Shown one piece after another: positions 1 to 11,614 of a stretch of 64,000 nt of DNA. The notes beneath the pieces were generated by a model that was not told where the DNA came from, ran no database searches, and saw only the letters and a list, made by a program, of their open reading frames with translations. Position 1 is the first letter of the stretch; each line of letters starts with the position of its first letter. The stretch lies in the NCBI GenBank assembly GCA_013398055.1, contig VZRS01006715.1, positions 372,001 to 436,000 on the forward strand, read 5' to 3'. Both the position numbers and the translations under genes were made by a program. This stretch comes from Ifrita kowaldi (lineage: Eukaryota > Chordata > Aves > Passeriformes > Cinclosomatidae).

Positions 1-1968
1 ATTGGCCTCCTATTTGTGGCCTTCAAGGTAAAATTTGCCATTTTGAATGCATATACACAGCTAATCAGTCATTGCCATGTGTGAAACTTTGTCATATCTG
101 TGTTTCACTGCTCTTTAGTTCAAATCTTTAAAAATGTATATTAAGTGAGGAAAGTTTGTTTTGTTTACTGCTGTCTTTCCTTGGAGCCAGGAGTTGTGAA
201 ACCCTGCTTTGCTCTTTACGGTGAACCTTGCCAAAAATGTTAGTCTGCAATAGTGCCAGGGCTTTCACAGCTGATGGACTGAAAATCTGTTTTTCTACTA
301 AAACAGAAATAATCACAAATGCTGAATCTTGAGACTTTAAAATTGATATTACAACTTCATTGCAAGGCTCAAAGCAGCCTTGCTTTGTAAATTTGATTAA
401 GTTGCATTTCACAGGAAATGTTTGTAAATAAAATATGTTTTGAAAAAATATGTGGGTGGAATACTTACTTTAAGTCACCTATCTCTTTTCTTCAAATTCT
501 TTGTGCAGGTGGCCATTGGGATGGAAAGAAGGAGATGGGTTTCCCACCCATTTAAGCCCAATGCCCAGCAAAGGTTCTTAGGTAACAACAGCTTGCCCAA
601 CAGGAATGCTACAAGGATAGTTTGCTTTGCACCAGCTAAGTGTTGAACCAACAAACACTGAACCCCATGTGCTTCTAGCATCCTTACTGAGATAGATGAG
701 ATTCCTAGAAACCTTATGTCTAGCAGTAGGTATTACCATATGGCTCAGAGTGAAGTGCAAGAATTCAGTAATGCAGTTGGAATAATCTGCTCATATGAGA
801 AGTTTTCTCTGAGCATTTTCAAGAGAATGTTCTTGGTATGAGTTCCTATGAGTTTTGCTAAATAATTTATTTTAGTGGCATCATCTGGGATAGACTCCAC
901 AAATTACATGAAGTGAAAAATAAGGAAAAAAATCCTTAACAGAAAGATATTACATCTGTAAATGATGGCATCTAGAAAACAAAAAAAAAGGAGGTTTCCT
1001 GAAGGGAAAATAATGCTTTTATATGTAACAGAGGAAATAAAGCAATAAACAAAAAAGAAGTATTCTTTTGTCTGTTTTAAGTGTGAAAGAGGAAAAATTC
1101 TCAGACAAGAATAGCATAGTGACATGAGTGATAATGAGTGTCATTATTTTGTGTTTAACTATTAAAACATTTATATAACCTATTATTAGTTATGAGCATA
1201 TTTTTAAAGAAAGAAATGCATTTTGATGTGGAGCTTCTGAATAAAACTGAAGAGTTTGTTTATTCTAATAAGCATTTGTATAGAAAGACTGCAAAAAACC
1301 TTAAGACAATTAGTTGATGATTTAACTCATTGCTCTCTTAAGTGGCTCTTATTTCACTTGTCTCTTCTGATCTAGTTCTCTGAATTTTACCAGACTTGTT
1401 ATCATTAAAATTCTGGAAACTGTAGATAAAAATGCTTTTGAGTAATTAAATTTTATGCATAGCATTTTAAAATAACTTTTTACAAGGAACCTTTTTAATT
1501 CAAGTGTGCTCCAGCTCTTCAATTAGTAAATTACGATGACCAAAAGTGCAACATTGGCACAAAAGTATAATAGAAAAAAGTCATCTATTTTTCTGGATTA
1601 ACTGGAGAATTTGGAAATGCCTTTCTTCACTATTGCACCCTTAGATATTGTTCCATTGTTTATGATTTTTAGCTATGCAGCCCCAATTAATAGGAAAGTA
1701 ATAGGATTAATTTGTTACTGTTGTAAGCTACCTCAGAGAATTTACACCAATGGAGAAAATTAGGGAGGAGAAATTAATTCTGTCACTTATTCTCTTCATG
1801 AGCAAAAACCCGGAAAGGATCACAATGTAGAAGATAACTGTACCCTTCAGGAGAAAGAGGAACTCTGGCAAAGTACTCAGGTTGCTGTCAAAAGTCACAT
1901 AAACCTTAATTAATCTCACATAATCTAACCATTTAAATTAGACACCTGAGGTAGGAGATCATTTCAGT

Positions 1969-1984
1969 GTAGGAGTACTCCTAC
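1969..1984. repeat. 16-bp perfect palindrome
   Basis: The half-site GTAGGAGT is followed immediately by its exact reverse complement, with no spacer. The flanking bases do not extend the symmetry. It may be a dimeric factor site or chance; no function is assigned. Confidence 0.6.
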
Positions 1985-4900
1985 GCTTCCCCTGTAGTCA
2001 ATGAAGAAAGAAAGGCATCACCGAAACATGACTCAGGTTTCAGATAAGATGACTCACTGTGAAGTCATGTATTTCACTTTTTGTTAACTATTTAAGAAGC
2101 GCCAGTGTTATAAGTTTGCTGTCTAAATGTAGATGAGAGAAATCACTTACCTAAGTATCTAGTCAGTCAATGAAAAGAGCTGAGCCTCTCCACAGGATGA
2201 TTCCTTCTACCCTGGGAAAGATCTCTAAGACACACTCTAGAAGTGCTTAACTCTCTGCAGTTGTGCAAGGGAGGCCTGATGATTAGTTCAGGCTTTAGTA
2301 ATTCTATACTTTAAATAGCTAAAGTTAGGTGAGACTAATCTTTTCCTTAGACTAGTTTCTTACCCAAGTACTTTACTGAGAAAGCTGAAGCTAAGGAGAA
2401 TGAACCTCGCATACAATGCAAGTGCTAGAGTGCAATTATTTTGTTGGAAGAGGTTTGCCTTGGTTTAAGAGAGCCATCCACAGCGACTGTTGAGTTTCTG
2501 AGTCACACTTATTCTTGAATTTTTTCAAATATTTGAGTATGTCTATAATGCCAGAAAAGTGCAAACCTAAAAACTAGGCTCTTCAAAGTGTTTAGGCCTC
2601 TAAAACTGTAGCTACTTGTAAGAGACATCCTTAATCACCTCTCTGCTGCTTTAAAGTCTTAATGACCTTTCAAAATGTGGTTCCATGTGGCCAGTTAATG
2701 CCCTTACATCTTCCTCTACCAATTTCTTTAACTTTATAGCTTTTGAATCAAAATTGAGCTATAGTTGAGTTATGCTGACAGAAATAAATCAGGCAGTTGA
2801 GAAAGAAAATCTCCCCTTTGCGAAACTCTAAAATATCTTTTAATTGTTTCTGCACCGGAGGCAATCTTCTTTCCCCTGTTCAGGCAAACAACATACATAT
2901 CCTCCTAACACAGCACTGTGACAGGTGTAGGGCTTCAGTGTTGTCAGTTATAATCCTTTATATGTCACACCTTCAATCATGCAATGGGCCATGCATTTTA
3001 AACAGAAGTCTGTTTTCTAGTCTGTGGCAACAGAGTGCCAGGACATACACTGTACAACCATATGGGTGTCTCTTTGCAGGACATATGTTGTACATCCTTA
3101 GGCACTAAAGCAATTAACAAGCAACTGTAAAGTAAATGTGATCTCCTCTGAAAAGCTCCAGAGCAGCTTTCAGTTTTTACAATCATATTGCTAATTTATG
3201 CCATGAAGAGATTCAGAATGTCAGAGACAGGTACAGAGATCATAAATGAAAGCAACACTAAGACGTAAATACAGGTTTATTTTCAGCAACAATTATAGTA
3301 TTTTTCATATTAGTAAAGCATTATGAAACTGAAAATGTTCCAAAAAGTAGTAACATTCACAGGATAACTCAACACAAGAATATAAAGACACACTAGATGA
3401 AAAAGACTGTTGTATATTTTTATGACAAAGTAGAATGCAATCATTATGATCAACAGCATATTTTTCTTGTTGGCCAGTGTTTATACAGAACATCATGGAA
3501 GAAAACTATTTTCATTTTGCGTTTTCTACTGCTGTTGTGAAATCTAGTGTTGAACCTGCTAATGTTCACAAAATCACAGCTCAGCAGAGGCTCGGCTGCT
3601 ACTGCTCCGTGTGCCCAGCTCTGGTCAATAGTGGCCTGCTTTGCAACTGACTCACGAGCTCACAGATGCAAATGGATCTTCCTGGTAGCTGACCTTGGAC
3701 CAGTCTCTCCTGGCTTGGACCTCCTACTTCCTCCAGCAGCCAACTCCCAAACTCTCTCATCTCTCCAATGCCCAGCTCTCAGAACTTCCTGTGACTCAGA
3801 GTGCTGGTGAATAATTATGTATTATACAAAATTAGTTGTCACTGATTTCTAATCCAACAACTTTAACTTCAGTTGAATATGCTATTTTCTTTTGCTAGAA
3901 ACAAAGCTTCCAGTATGACTTTTTTCACACTACTCATTATTTTTCTCCTATTTTATTACAAAGTTTTTGTGCATTATTTTCTGTGTAGGCAGTCTTTTCA
4001 CCATAGCTCATGTACATTTTTTCATACTCTTAATCACAACTGTTATCTTTCTCTTAATGTTTTCTAGCGTGTAGTTGGGAAGCAAGTGATCAAATATTCT
4101 TATCATATAAGCCAACATAGCATCTCACATGCAACTGAGCAGAAAAAAACCATAAAAATTTAGAAGTGTATCATTTCGCCTCTAGAAAAAGCATTGTATT
4201 GAAATCAGATAATTTGAAAGATGAAAAATAGGATTCAGTGACTGATATTGCTGCTTGGTGGTAAGGTAGATGTTATTAATTGATTTTCTCTACCTGTTGC
4301 GGGGACAGAAAATGCCAGTATTCAGGGCTGTGAGAAGTCTTTCATACCCAAGATGTGCTGAGTACAAAAGGTTAATGACAGGAAAGATGAGTGAAATAGT
4401 GCTTTTCTTTAATGTGTTTGAAGCTAAAAACCCCAAAGAACAGACTTGCTACACTCACTAGCTTAGTTTGTTCTGATGCCAGATTTTATTTCTGGAAAAA
4501 CTTTTGTCTTTAAGACTTCTAATTTGTGTACCTCAACCACAGTACATACACAAAGTGTTGAAAGTCACTCCTGATGTTAGCTACAGTGGCAGCAGAGCAA
4601 CATAGATTAGGAACAGTTTATAACTTTCAATTAAAAACCCTTTTATCCTACAGATGCTTTTGTACATTGAGAAAAACCTCCTTTGTCGTGCTCTGAGGCT
4701 TTGCTCCCTGTGACATCCCTGGTAACACAGAACACTGACAAGTTTCCACGTTTTATTGTCTGTGAGTGTGTAATCACGGCATCTGAAGGTCCCCGTCAGT
4801 AGGTTCACACCTCTGGGCGCCCAAACACAATGATCAGATGAATGGTACTTGGGAAACTAAGCTACTAATGACTGCATTAAGAGAGGCCTCACTTTATAAG

Positions 4901-5847
4901 CTTTGCTTTCTGAAATGTTTATTTTTCTAGACTATTCAGATGTAGCCTAAAAATAACTTGGATTCTAACTATGTATAATTCATTTCTAACTGCACAACAA
5001 AAATGCTTAGCTTCCTCACTATTTTAAGCCATCTTATGATACTTAAAGAAAATACTTCTGTGTGTGAGGAAAAACTATTTACTCCAAAATCAAAAACATG
5101 TTTCCACATGGGTGTTCCAGGGTTCTTGTGGGCTGCCAGTTTTAGAAATATTTTGGCTGAAAATTATGCTGTAGCCTTCATGAGGTTTTTAAATTATTAA
5201 AATACTTTAGCATTTTTCCATGTTTTAGTATTTCTTTTTACACATAATTTTTCATTTAATTTTATTTTACTTTATGGCTTTAATGTAGCTTCTTACAAAG
5301 TTTCCATTTGAAATAAAGATTTAGTGTGTGAAAAATTTACCACAACAAAACTCTTTTATAGATTTCTATGTAGTGAAATGTCTGAAATGCACATGAATTT
5401 TAACAGCTAGAAATTAAGCTAAGTACTCTGAAGAAATCCTATTTCCATGAAAGACAACAAGAGTTTTACCACTGGCTTCAATAAGGCCAAGAATTGACTA
5501 TCTATATCCTTCTATGCTACAATCCTGAAACACTTCTGTTAAGCCAAGAAGATAAGAACTACACTTAAGTATGGGAAATAGAAGTATGTTGCATAATATT
5601 TATTAAATCTTGTGTAATCTTTATTAAATGAGGAAGAAAAATGAACCTAAGCACTTGCTTAGATGGTTTGCTGACTTCAGTTTGTTTGAAACGGGCAGTA
5701 TGAACAGGCAAAAGGACTAATGGACAAGAGCAGTCTTTTCTGTGTGTTTCCTAAAACTGTGTAACACTTGACTTTCATATTAGTCAGTTCCTGAGCTGAG
5801 CAATGAGTTTTAAATGGATTCCATGATAAGTAGATTAAGGGCATATT

Positions 5848-5950
5848 GGTTGGTTGTTTTGGATTTTTGTTGGTTTTGTTGTGTTGTTTGTTTTTGTTTG
5901 TTGGTTGGGGGGTTGTTAGTTTTGGTTTGGTTTGGTTTTTTTGGGAGGAT
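5848..5950. repeat. G/T-rich low-complexity tract
   Basis: An irregular run of TTGGTTGG, GTTTGTTT and TTTGGTTTGG units, almost free of A and C on the + strand. It is one of several similar tracts in the window (see 11547, 22111 and 25700; the complement appears at 8129 and 27972). Confidence 0.75.
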
Positions 5951-6675
5951 GGGGGGCAGTAAGACTGGATCTCTTCTGAAAAACTTTGGAATTCATGATT
6001 TGAAGAGTCAAATTGAATTTCAGTCTTGGAGTTGTCCTTATAAGAGCCATGCCAAGAATATGTCCTCTGTCTGAATCTGGATGGGAATCAGACGTGACAA
6101 ATCATTGAAAAAATGGGGGGGTTATCCCTTTGATAGCACTGAATTGCTGCAAATCTTGTCCACTGCAATTCTGAATCTCTAAATGGAAAGAGGGGCTGAT
6201 GTGTTGTGTGGGACTGTAACGAAGTACAGGCAATGTGGAGCACGAGTTGTATAATAATGACTAAAGCCTCAGGTCATAGGCACCTCAGGTTGGGCACCAA
6301 AAATGTAGCAAAAACTTCAGATCTTAATTTCTTAGTGCATAAAGAATGGTGATTAAATAATAGCTTCTCATATAGTTGATGTAAATATTTAGGAACTAAG
6401 ATCTTAGGGTGACAAACAACATGCAAAAGCTCAGGACAAAATTCACCATTTTGTTTTCAGCGTGTACACACAAAAACAACATAGACACTGAGAAAAACCT
6501 CTGACCACACAACAAACAACACGGGAAAAGAAAAACACTGTTACTGGCTTAATACCACTGATCTTGAGTACTGAAATAAGCAGAGTCCTGAGGAGAATGT
6601 CTTTGCTTTTTTTATCACAATGCAAATGCTTTAAAGACTGAAGAAACACAGGCACTGGAGATTTTGCCTTTGCTT

Positions 6676-6697
6676 CAAACAAACAAACAAACAAAAA
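6676..6697. repeat. (CAAA)n microsatellite
   Basis: About five tandem CAAA units followed by an A run. A simple repeat without other features. Confidence 0.85.
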
Positions 6698-7847
6698 TTT
6701 GATGATTCAGGATCTACTGATTGCAAGTAAGTTTTTTCTTTCAGCTGTTAACCTCTATACTGGTGATCTATAATTCATGAGTTCCACTTAGGATTTCTGG
6801 ACTGGATAGAATACCAGAGTATTGCATTCAATTTACTACAACTTGTTGAATATTTTGTTCTACCTTCTGCTAGCTACTGACAGTGATTTTTTCTGTTCAG
6901 AAAAGCTTCTCTTTAAATCAACACTCCTGTACAATAATATTATCTCAATGAGAGAATTTAATAATACAAGAAACCAGCATGTTTAAATACATAAACCCCA
7001 CAGTAGGATAGAGAAACCACAACAACTCAGCAAGCCCCTGCAAGAGCAGCAGTTACTGCTCTGAGAGGAAGATCAAGGTGAAGACTGACATATAAATGCA
7101 GCATTTATTAGCTTGAGGAAATTATTTAGTGCAGCTGAGGCTGCAAAATGAGAGTGAGAGAGGTGGTAGAATGGAGTTTCCAGGCTAAAATAAACCAGGA
7201 CTCTTAGCAGTTCGACAATAGTTTCTCAACTCTATCTTACTCTTGTTCTAATAAGCTACATCTTGATCAAAGGAATGATTTGTTTTGTAGATGCTAAAAG
7301 ATTAGTTCTGGGGAAGCCAGCATTCATAGAGATGGTTAAAAATGGTGTTAAGGAGCTTTAACACTTTTAAACACTACAGTGTTTAATTTGCTGTATATAC
7401 ACAGTAAAAAATGTCTTGTTTTTCATACAACTTTCTTCCTACTTCAAATGTAGATGTGAACTTCTTTTCATTCCTCAACATGGTGTTAATAGAGAGCTAA
7501 GAATTTCTCTGATGTGGCAAAAAGTATGCTGCACTAACAATAGGAATTTCATTGCAAACAAGCTGTATGGTTAAGCTGCACTTGGTTTCGATTGTAAAGT
7601 TTTATACACTTATCAAGAGAAAACTGATTTCTTTCCAAGTTGTTGAACTCCTCTTTTGTACTTTACATGAAGTTATGTATATTTGTGATTCTGTGGATGC
7701 TAGCAGGCGAGCTAAAAGAGGAACCTCTTACTCAGTATTGAATCAGTATTCTGCCTTAGTACCAGGCCCACTGGGCTGGTGGAAGTGATATATTTCAGAT
7801 GAGACACATTGTTTTGCATAACTAAATTCTGATGAGTAGTACCCATG

Positions 7848-7952
7848 TTATCAGAACACTGGAGTATTTCAAATGATGAGTGAAATTATACCATGATCAC
7901 ATTATCAGAACACTGGAGTATTTCAAATGATGAGTGAAATTAATCCATGATC
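7848..7952. repeat. 54-bp-period tandem duplication (two copies)
   Basis: Two 51-bp copies (7848-7898 and 7902-7952) are separated by three bases. They are identical except for a two-base swap near the end of the unit (TATACC versus TAATCC). The near identity implies a recent segmental slip or replication duplication in non-coding DNA. Confidence 0.9.
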
Positions 7953-8001
7953 TCTAACCCTACATGAGAGGAATTAGATTTGTCTATATCTGCATTAAAA
8001 G

Positions 8002-8022
8002 AAAAAAAAAAAAAAAAAAAAA
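8002..8022. repeat. Poly(A) run of 21
   Basis: An uninterrupted A run preceded by TTAAAAG. No recognisable retroposed sequence sits directly upstream; the tandem duplication at 7848-7952 ends only about 50 bp away. Confidence 0.85.
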
Positions 8023-8128
8023 GGTAGAATATCTGTAGATTTCCAGGAAAGTATTCCTATGTTTAGAGTTATGCAATTATCTTAGCCTTTGAAACACAAA
8101 GGAAGTGTGTTTGAACCCTCCATTCTCA

Positions 8129-8187
8129 CCTAAAAAAATCCCCAAACCCAACCAACCAACAAACAAACAAAACCCCCAAACCTAAAT
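8129..8187. repeat. A/C-rich low-complexity tract
   Basis: Irregular CCAAACC, AACCAACC and CAAACAAA units; the complement of the G/T-rich tracts elsewhere in the window. Confidence 0.75.
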
Positions 8188-10161
8188 AAAAAGTTGCCGG
8201 CTCAAGTGGATGAAATAATATTCATTATTTTACCCTACATTACCAACATTACTCCTAATCCTTTTTGGCAAAAATTGAGTATTCTTTAAGTACCCCTGCA
8301 AGTTACCCTTAGAAGTTAAAATACAGAAATAGGCAGGCAATCTTGCTCAGCCAAGGAGCTTAAGAGATTTTCAAATTACCTTTTTCAATGCATCATAGAA
8401 TATTTCTTATCTATTTGGGGTTTTTTTTCTACACATTGAATTGTGGTTCCATAATCATTCTGGTTCTTTTTCTTATATCCTAAATTCTTATGTGCACCTA
8501 ACTGTGTTTTCATACCTGTGCTAGCCTTTTCGCTATGATCAAGTTTGTACTAGCAAAGACAACCTGGTCTTGTTTTCATGTATATCTAGTATAAACTCAG
8601 TTTCACCTCACTCTCACTGGAACCCCAGTCCTTTCTCTGTTCTTTATTTTATTGATATTAATATCTTGCTCTCAATTAAGAATTATAAAATATATTAAAG
8701 TCTGATATCTCTGCTTTCATTTTGGGTTTTTAGGTGTTTATTCATAAGCTGGGATCGAAAGCATTGTTCTCATTCATTCTTACATCCTTGGAATACAGAT
8801 CAAAATTATGCTGTTCATTTAAAGCAATTTCAAGTCTTTTTCTCTTGAATGAAACAGAGTTCTCAGATCAAATAGTTTCATAAACTACTTTCCTGAGGGC
8901 ACCAAATGATCTTATGCACTTGGTTTTGTTTCTCTTCATTTAAATATTAAAAAATTGATAGTTTAATCTAGTATTATATTCTATGACCATTTTTTTAGCA
9001 GTGCTTTGTCAAATTGTAAACAAATCTAAACCAGCCGAATACCCTTATTGATGGTTTAGGAATTGTTTAACAATTAAATTTGCTCCTATTTCATTCAGGA
9101 ATATTTCTTTCTTCAGAAAACTCGTTTAAAACTGTATTAGAACAACACAGTTTTCAGTGGCAATATTTTTTATAATTCTGAAGATCTTTATCCATTTCTG
9201 ACTTGCACCCTAGTGACTGTAAAAAGCTCTCACCATTAACATAGTAAAAGTTCACGTCTTTACATACTTCTCCCAGGTATCCAAAGGTTTTGCTTATAGA
9301 TGCCTCAGGAATCTGGAGACTGGATTTACATGACTAATTAATCTTGCATACATTGATTATATTTGGGTCAGTGTGAGGGCTTTGCTTTCTGATTTTTTTT
9401 TTCTTTGGTAAAACTAAATTAAGTAGAAAAAATTATATCAGGCAGGCAATCATCATTTTAAAAGAAAAATCAACATATTTTGGTTTAAGCATGTCAAAAT
9501 GAAATTTTCAACTAAAATGAACTATTATTTGTTCTTTCAGTCAATACTTCTTATAAAACCATATTGAATTCCAACTGCCATTTGCTGATCAGAAACTGCA
9601 TTTTTCATTGAGAAAACTGTTCATATGAAAATATTTTCTTGTCCCTTTTCATCTTCACATTCTCTGTTTTCTTAGAATCAGCTTCATAATATTTTCTATA
9701 GCTGTGAAAAAATGTTACTATGCAATATAGACAGAATAAATATCTCTCATCTGGTATTATTCTAAGGTCTGCAGTGAAACTTGTACCCTATACCCTTAAC
9801 ATATGCTGTTAAGCAAAGGAGATTTGGGTAGGGAGAAACATTACAATTCAGAAATCACAATTTCTACCTGTTCCACTCAGAAATTAAGATACATATTTGT
9901 GCTTTTCTTTTCTTCTGTAGTCTTCATTTTCTAGTGCCTACCCTTCTAGAAGGTATAATGCAGGGAGCAGTAGAGAGAAAAAAAAGGCCTTGATCTTCTA
10001 CTCACACAATTTTTTTCAGAAGAGCTGAATGTGGACTAGCAGTTCCTCTTCACGAGTATCTTCCTGTCCTTTGCAGGACATTTGAGCCTGCTTCATTCCT
10101 CTTGAGTACAAGCTGTTTAATGTTCCAAGGTGCAAGTCTTAAAGGACATGCATCCTTAATG

Positions 10162-10183
10162 ATATTTATTTTAAAATAAATAT
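10162..10183. repeat. 22-bp perfect AT palindrome
   Basis: The half-site ATATTTATTTT is joined directly to its exact reverse complement. It lies in a moderately GC-containing, non-repetitive block (about 10,020-10,260). It could be a cruciform or MEF2/homeodomain-like dyad, or chance in AT-rich DNA. Confidence 0.75.
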
Positions 10184-10436
10184 TTGTAGGTCATCCTCTT
10201 GCTCTGCTTAGAGAGTCATCTCCTTTCCAAAACCTTTTCCTAGCTGAACTGTTACTACACTAAAGTATTCCCTGTTACTTGCATGTTGTGTTTTTAGAAA
10301 ACAGAGCAAAGTGCCAGGTACACAAAAACAATGGGAGCAGGAGAGGCAAAAATATTTTGATGAAAACACTGAGTCACCAACATGAGGAAGAATATATTTT
10401 ATGTTCCTCTTAATAATTATTCTTCAAAGGTTACAG

Positions 10437-11046
10437 AATCACAGAGTCTCAGAATCACAGGGACAACCTAAACCTCCCGTGACTCAGCTTCAGGCCATTA
10501 CCTCAGGTCCTGTCACTGTTTACCACACAGAAGAGACCAGTGCCTGCCCCTCCTCTTGCCCTCACGAGGAAGCTGTAACTGTAATGAGGTCTCCTCTTCA
10601 TTCTCTCCTCAGTCTCCTCTTCTCCAGGCTGAACAGACCAAGTGGCTTCAGCCACTTCTCATACAGCTTCCCCTCAAGGCCTTTCACCATCCTCATTGCT
10701 CTCCTTTGGATGCTCTCTAATAGTTTAATATCTTTTACTATGGTGCCCAAAACTGCCCCCAGGACTCGAGATGAGGCTGCCCCAGTGCAGAGCAGAGCGG
10801 GACAATCCCCTCCCTTGCCCAGCTGCTGATGCTGTGCCTGATGCCCCCCAGGACATGCTCGGCCCTCCTGGCTGCCAGGGCACTGCTGACTCATGTTCAG
10901 CTTTCCATCGACCAGGACCCCCAGCTCCCTTTCCTGGCACTGCTTTCCAGCATCTCATTCCAGAGTCTACCTACATCCAGGATTTCCCCATCCAAGGTGC
11001 AGAATCCAGCACTTGCCCATTTTAAACTTCATTCAGGTTGTGACTG
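10437..11046 (-). mobile_element. CR1 LINE fragment, 5'-truncated and with a 3' deletion
   Basis: On the - strand this reads as the C-terminal part of the CR1 ORF2 followed by its 3' end. The + strand start carries the complement of the typical CR1 terminal repeats (AGAATCACAG units). Downstream come the familiar reverse-complement CR1 landmarks: the TCTTCTCCAGGCTGAACA segment near 10617, a segment on lipophilic CATCCTCATTGCTCTCCTTTGG near 10688, and the GACCAGGACCCCCAGCTCCC segment near 10910. Between the tail and the body, the part of the 3' region that normally separates them appears to be missing, so the copy has an internal deletion of perhaps 200 bp. No intact reading frame survives. 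CR1 copies are usually 5'-truncated on insertion. The subfamily was not assigned. Confidence 0.9.
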
Positions 11047-11546
11047 AGAAGTCAAAATTTGTTTGTGAATAGAATATACCCAGCTGAAAATACCTACCAG
11101 CTTTTACAGCTAATTATTATTTCTCTAGAAAATGTCTTTTAAGTTATCTATGGAAAGAAACTGGTGGTTTTTTTCCAGGAAAAGTATGTCCTCACAAAAT
11201 CATTTTTAAGCAATAAACGGAAAACAAACATTCAGCACTGTTTTCTCCAGAACTGATACAATTTCAATCCTAATCAGATACAATTTAAGTACATTATGCC
11301 ATCCTTCATGGTGATAAAGAAACAAAAATAAAGAATGCATACATCATGAAAATATTATGTTCCAGTAAGTTTTTGTATGATTAGGCAAAATCAGGTTATA
11401 ACAACTTCTTGCATGAAAACTGCCAGAAAATTTGAGAGCACTCAGTGTTCAACTGAGACATTTTACAAGCCTCCCTTTCTCCAAAATGAACCCACTCACT
11501 AAAACAAACCTTTGCCTCTGAAATGTCCAGTGGATATCAGGTTATG

Positions 11547-11614
11547 GTGTGGGTTTTGATTTTCTTTTTTATTGGTTGGGGTCTTTTTGTTTGAGGTTTT
11601 TTTTTGGTTGAGTT
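11547..11614. repeat. G/T-rich low-complexity tract
   Basis: Irregular GGTTTTG, TTGGTTGGGG and TTTGTTTGAGG units, of the same kind as at 5848 and 22111. Confidence 0.7.

Larger units (their letters stand above)
1..10431. other. Upstream intergenic DNA, no supportable gene
   Basis: This is AT-rich sequence with many stop codons in all frames. The open frames present are under about 105 codons and none resembles a known family, has a splice context, or shows exon-like composition. It lies more than 9 kb upstream of the SLIT2 CpG island. In other vertebrates the flank 5' of SLIT2 is gene-poor (background knowledge), which fits. Contents I could identify are simple G/T- or A/C-rich tracts, a 54-bp-period tandem duplication near 7.85 kb, and two perfect palindromes. 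A GC-elevated patch at about 3550-3800 could not be classified. Confidence 0.7.
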
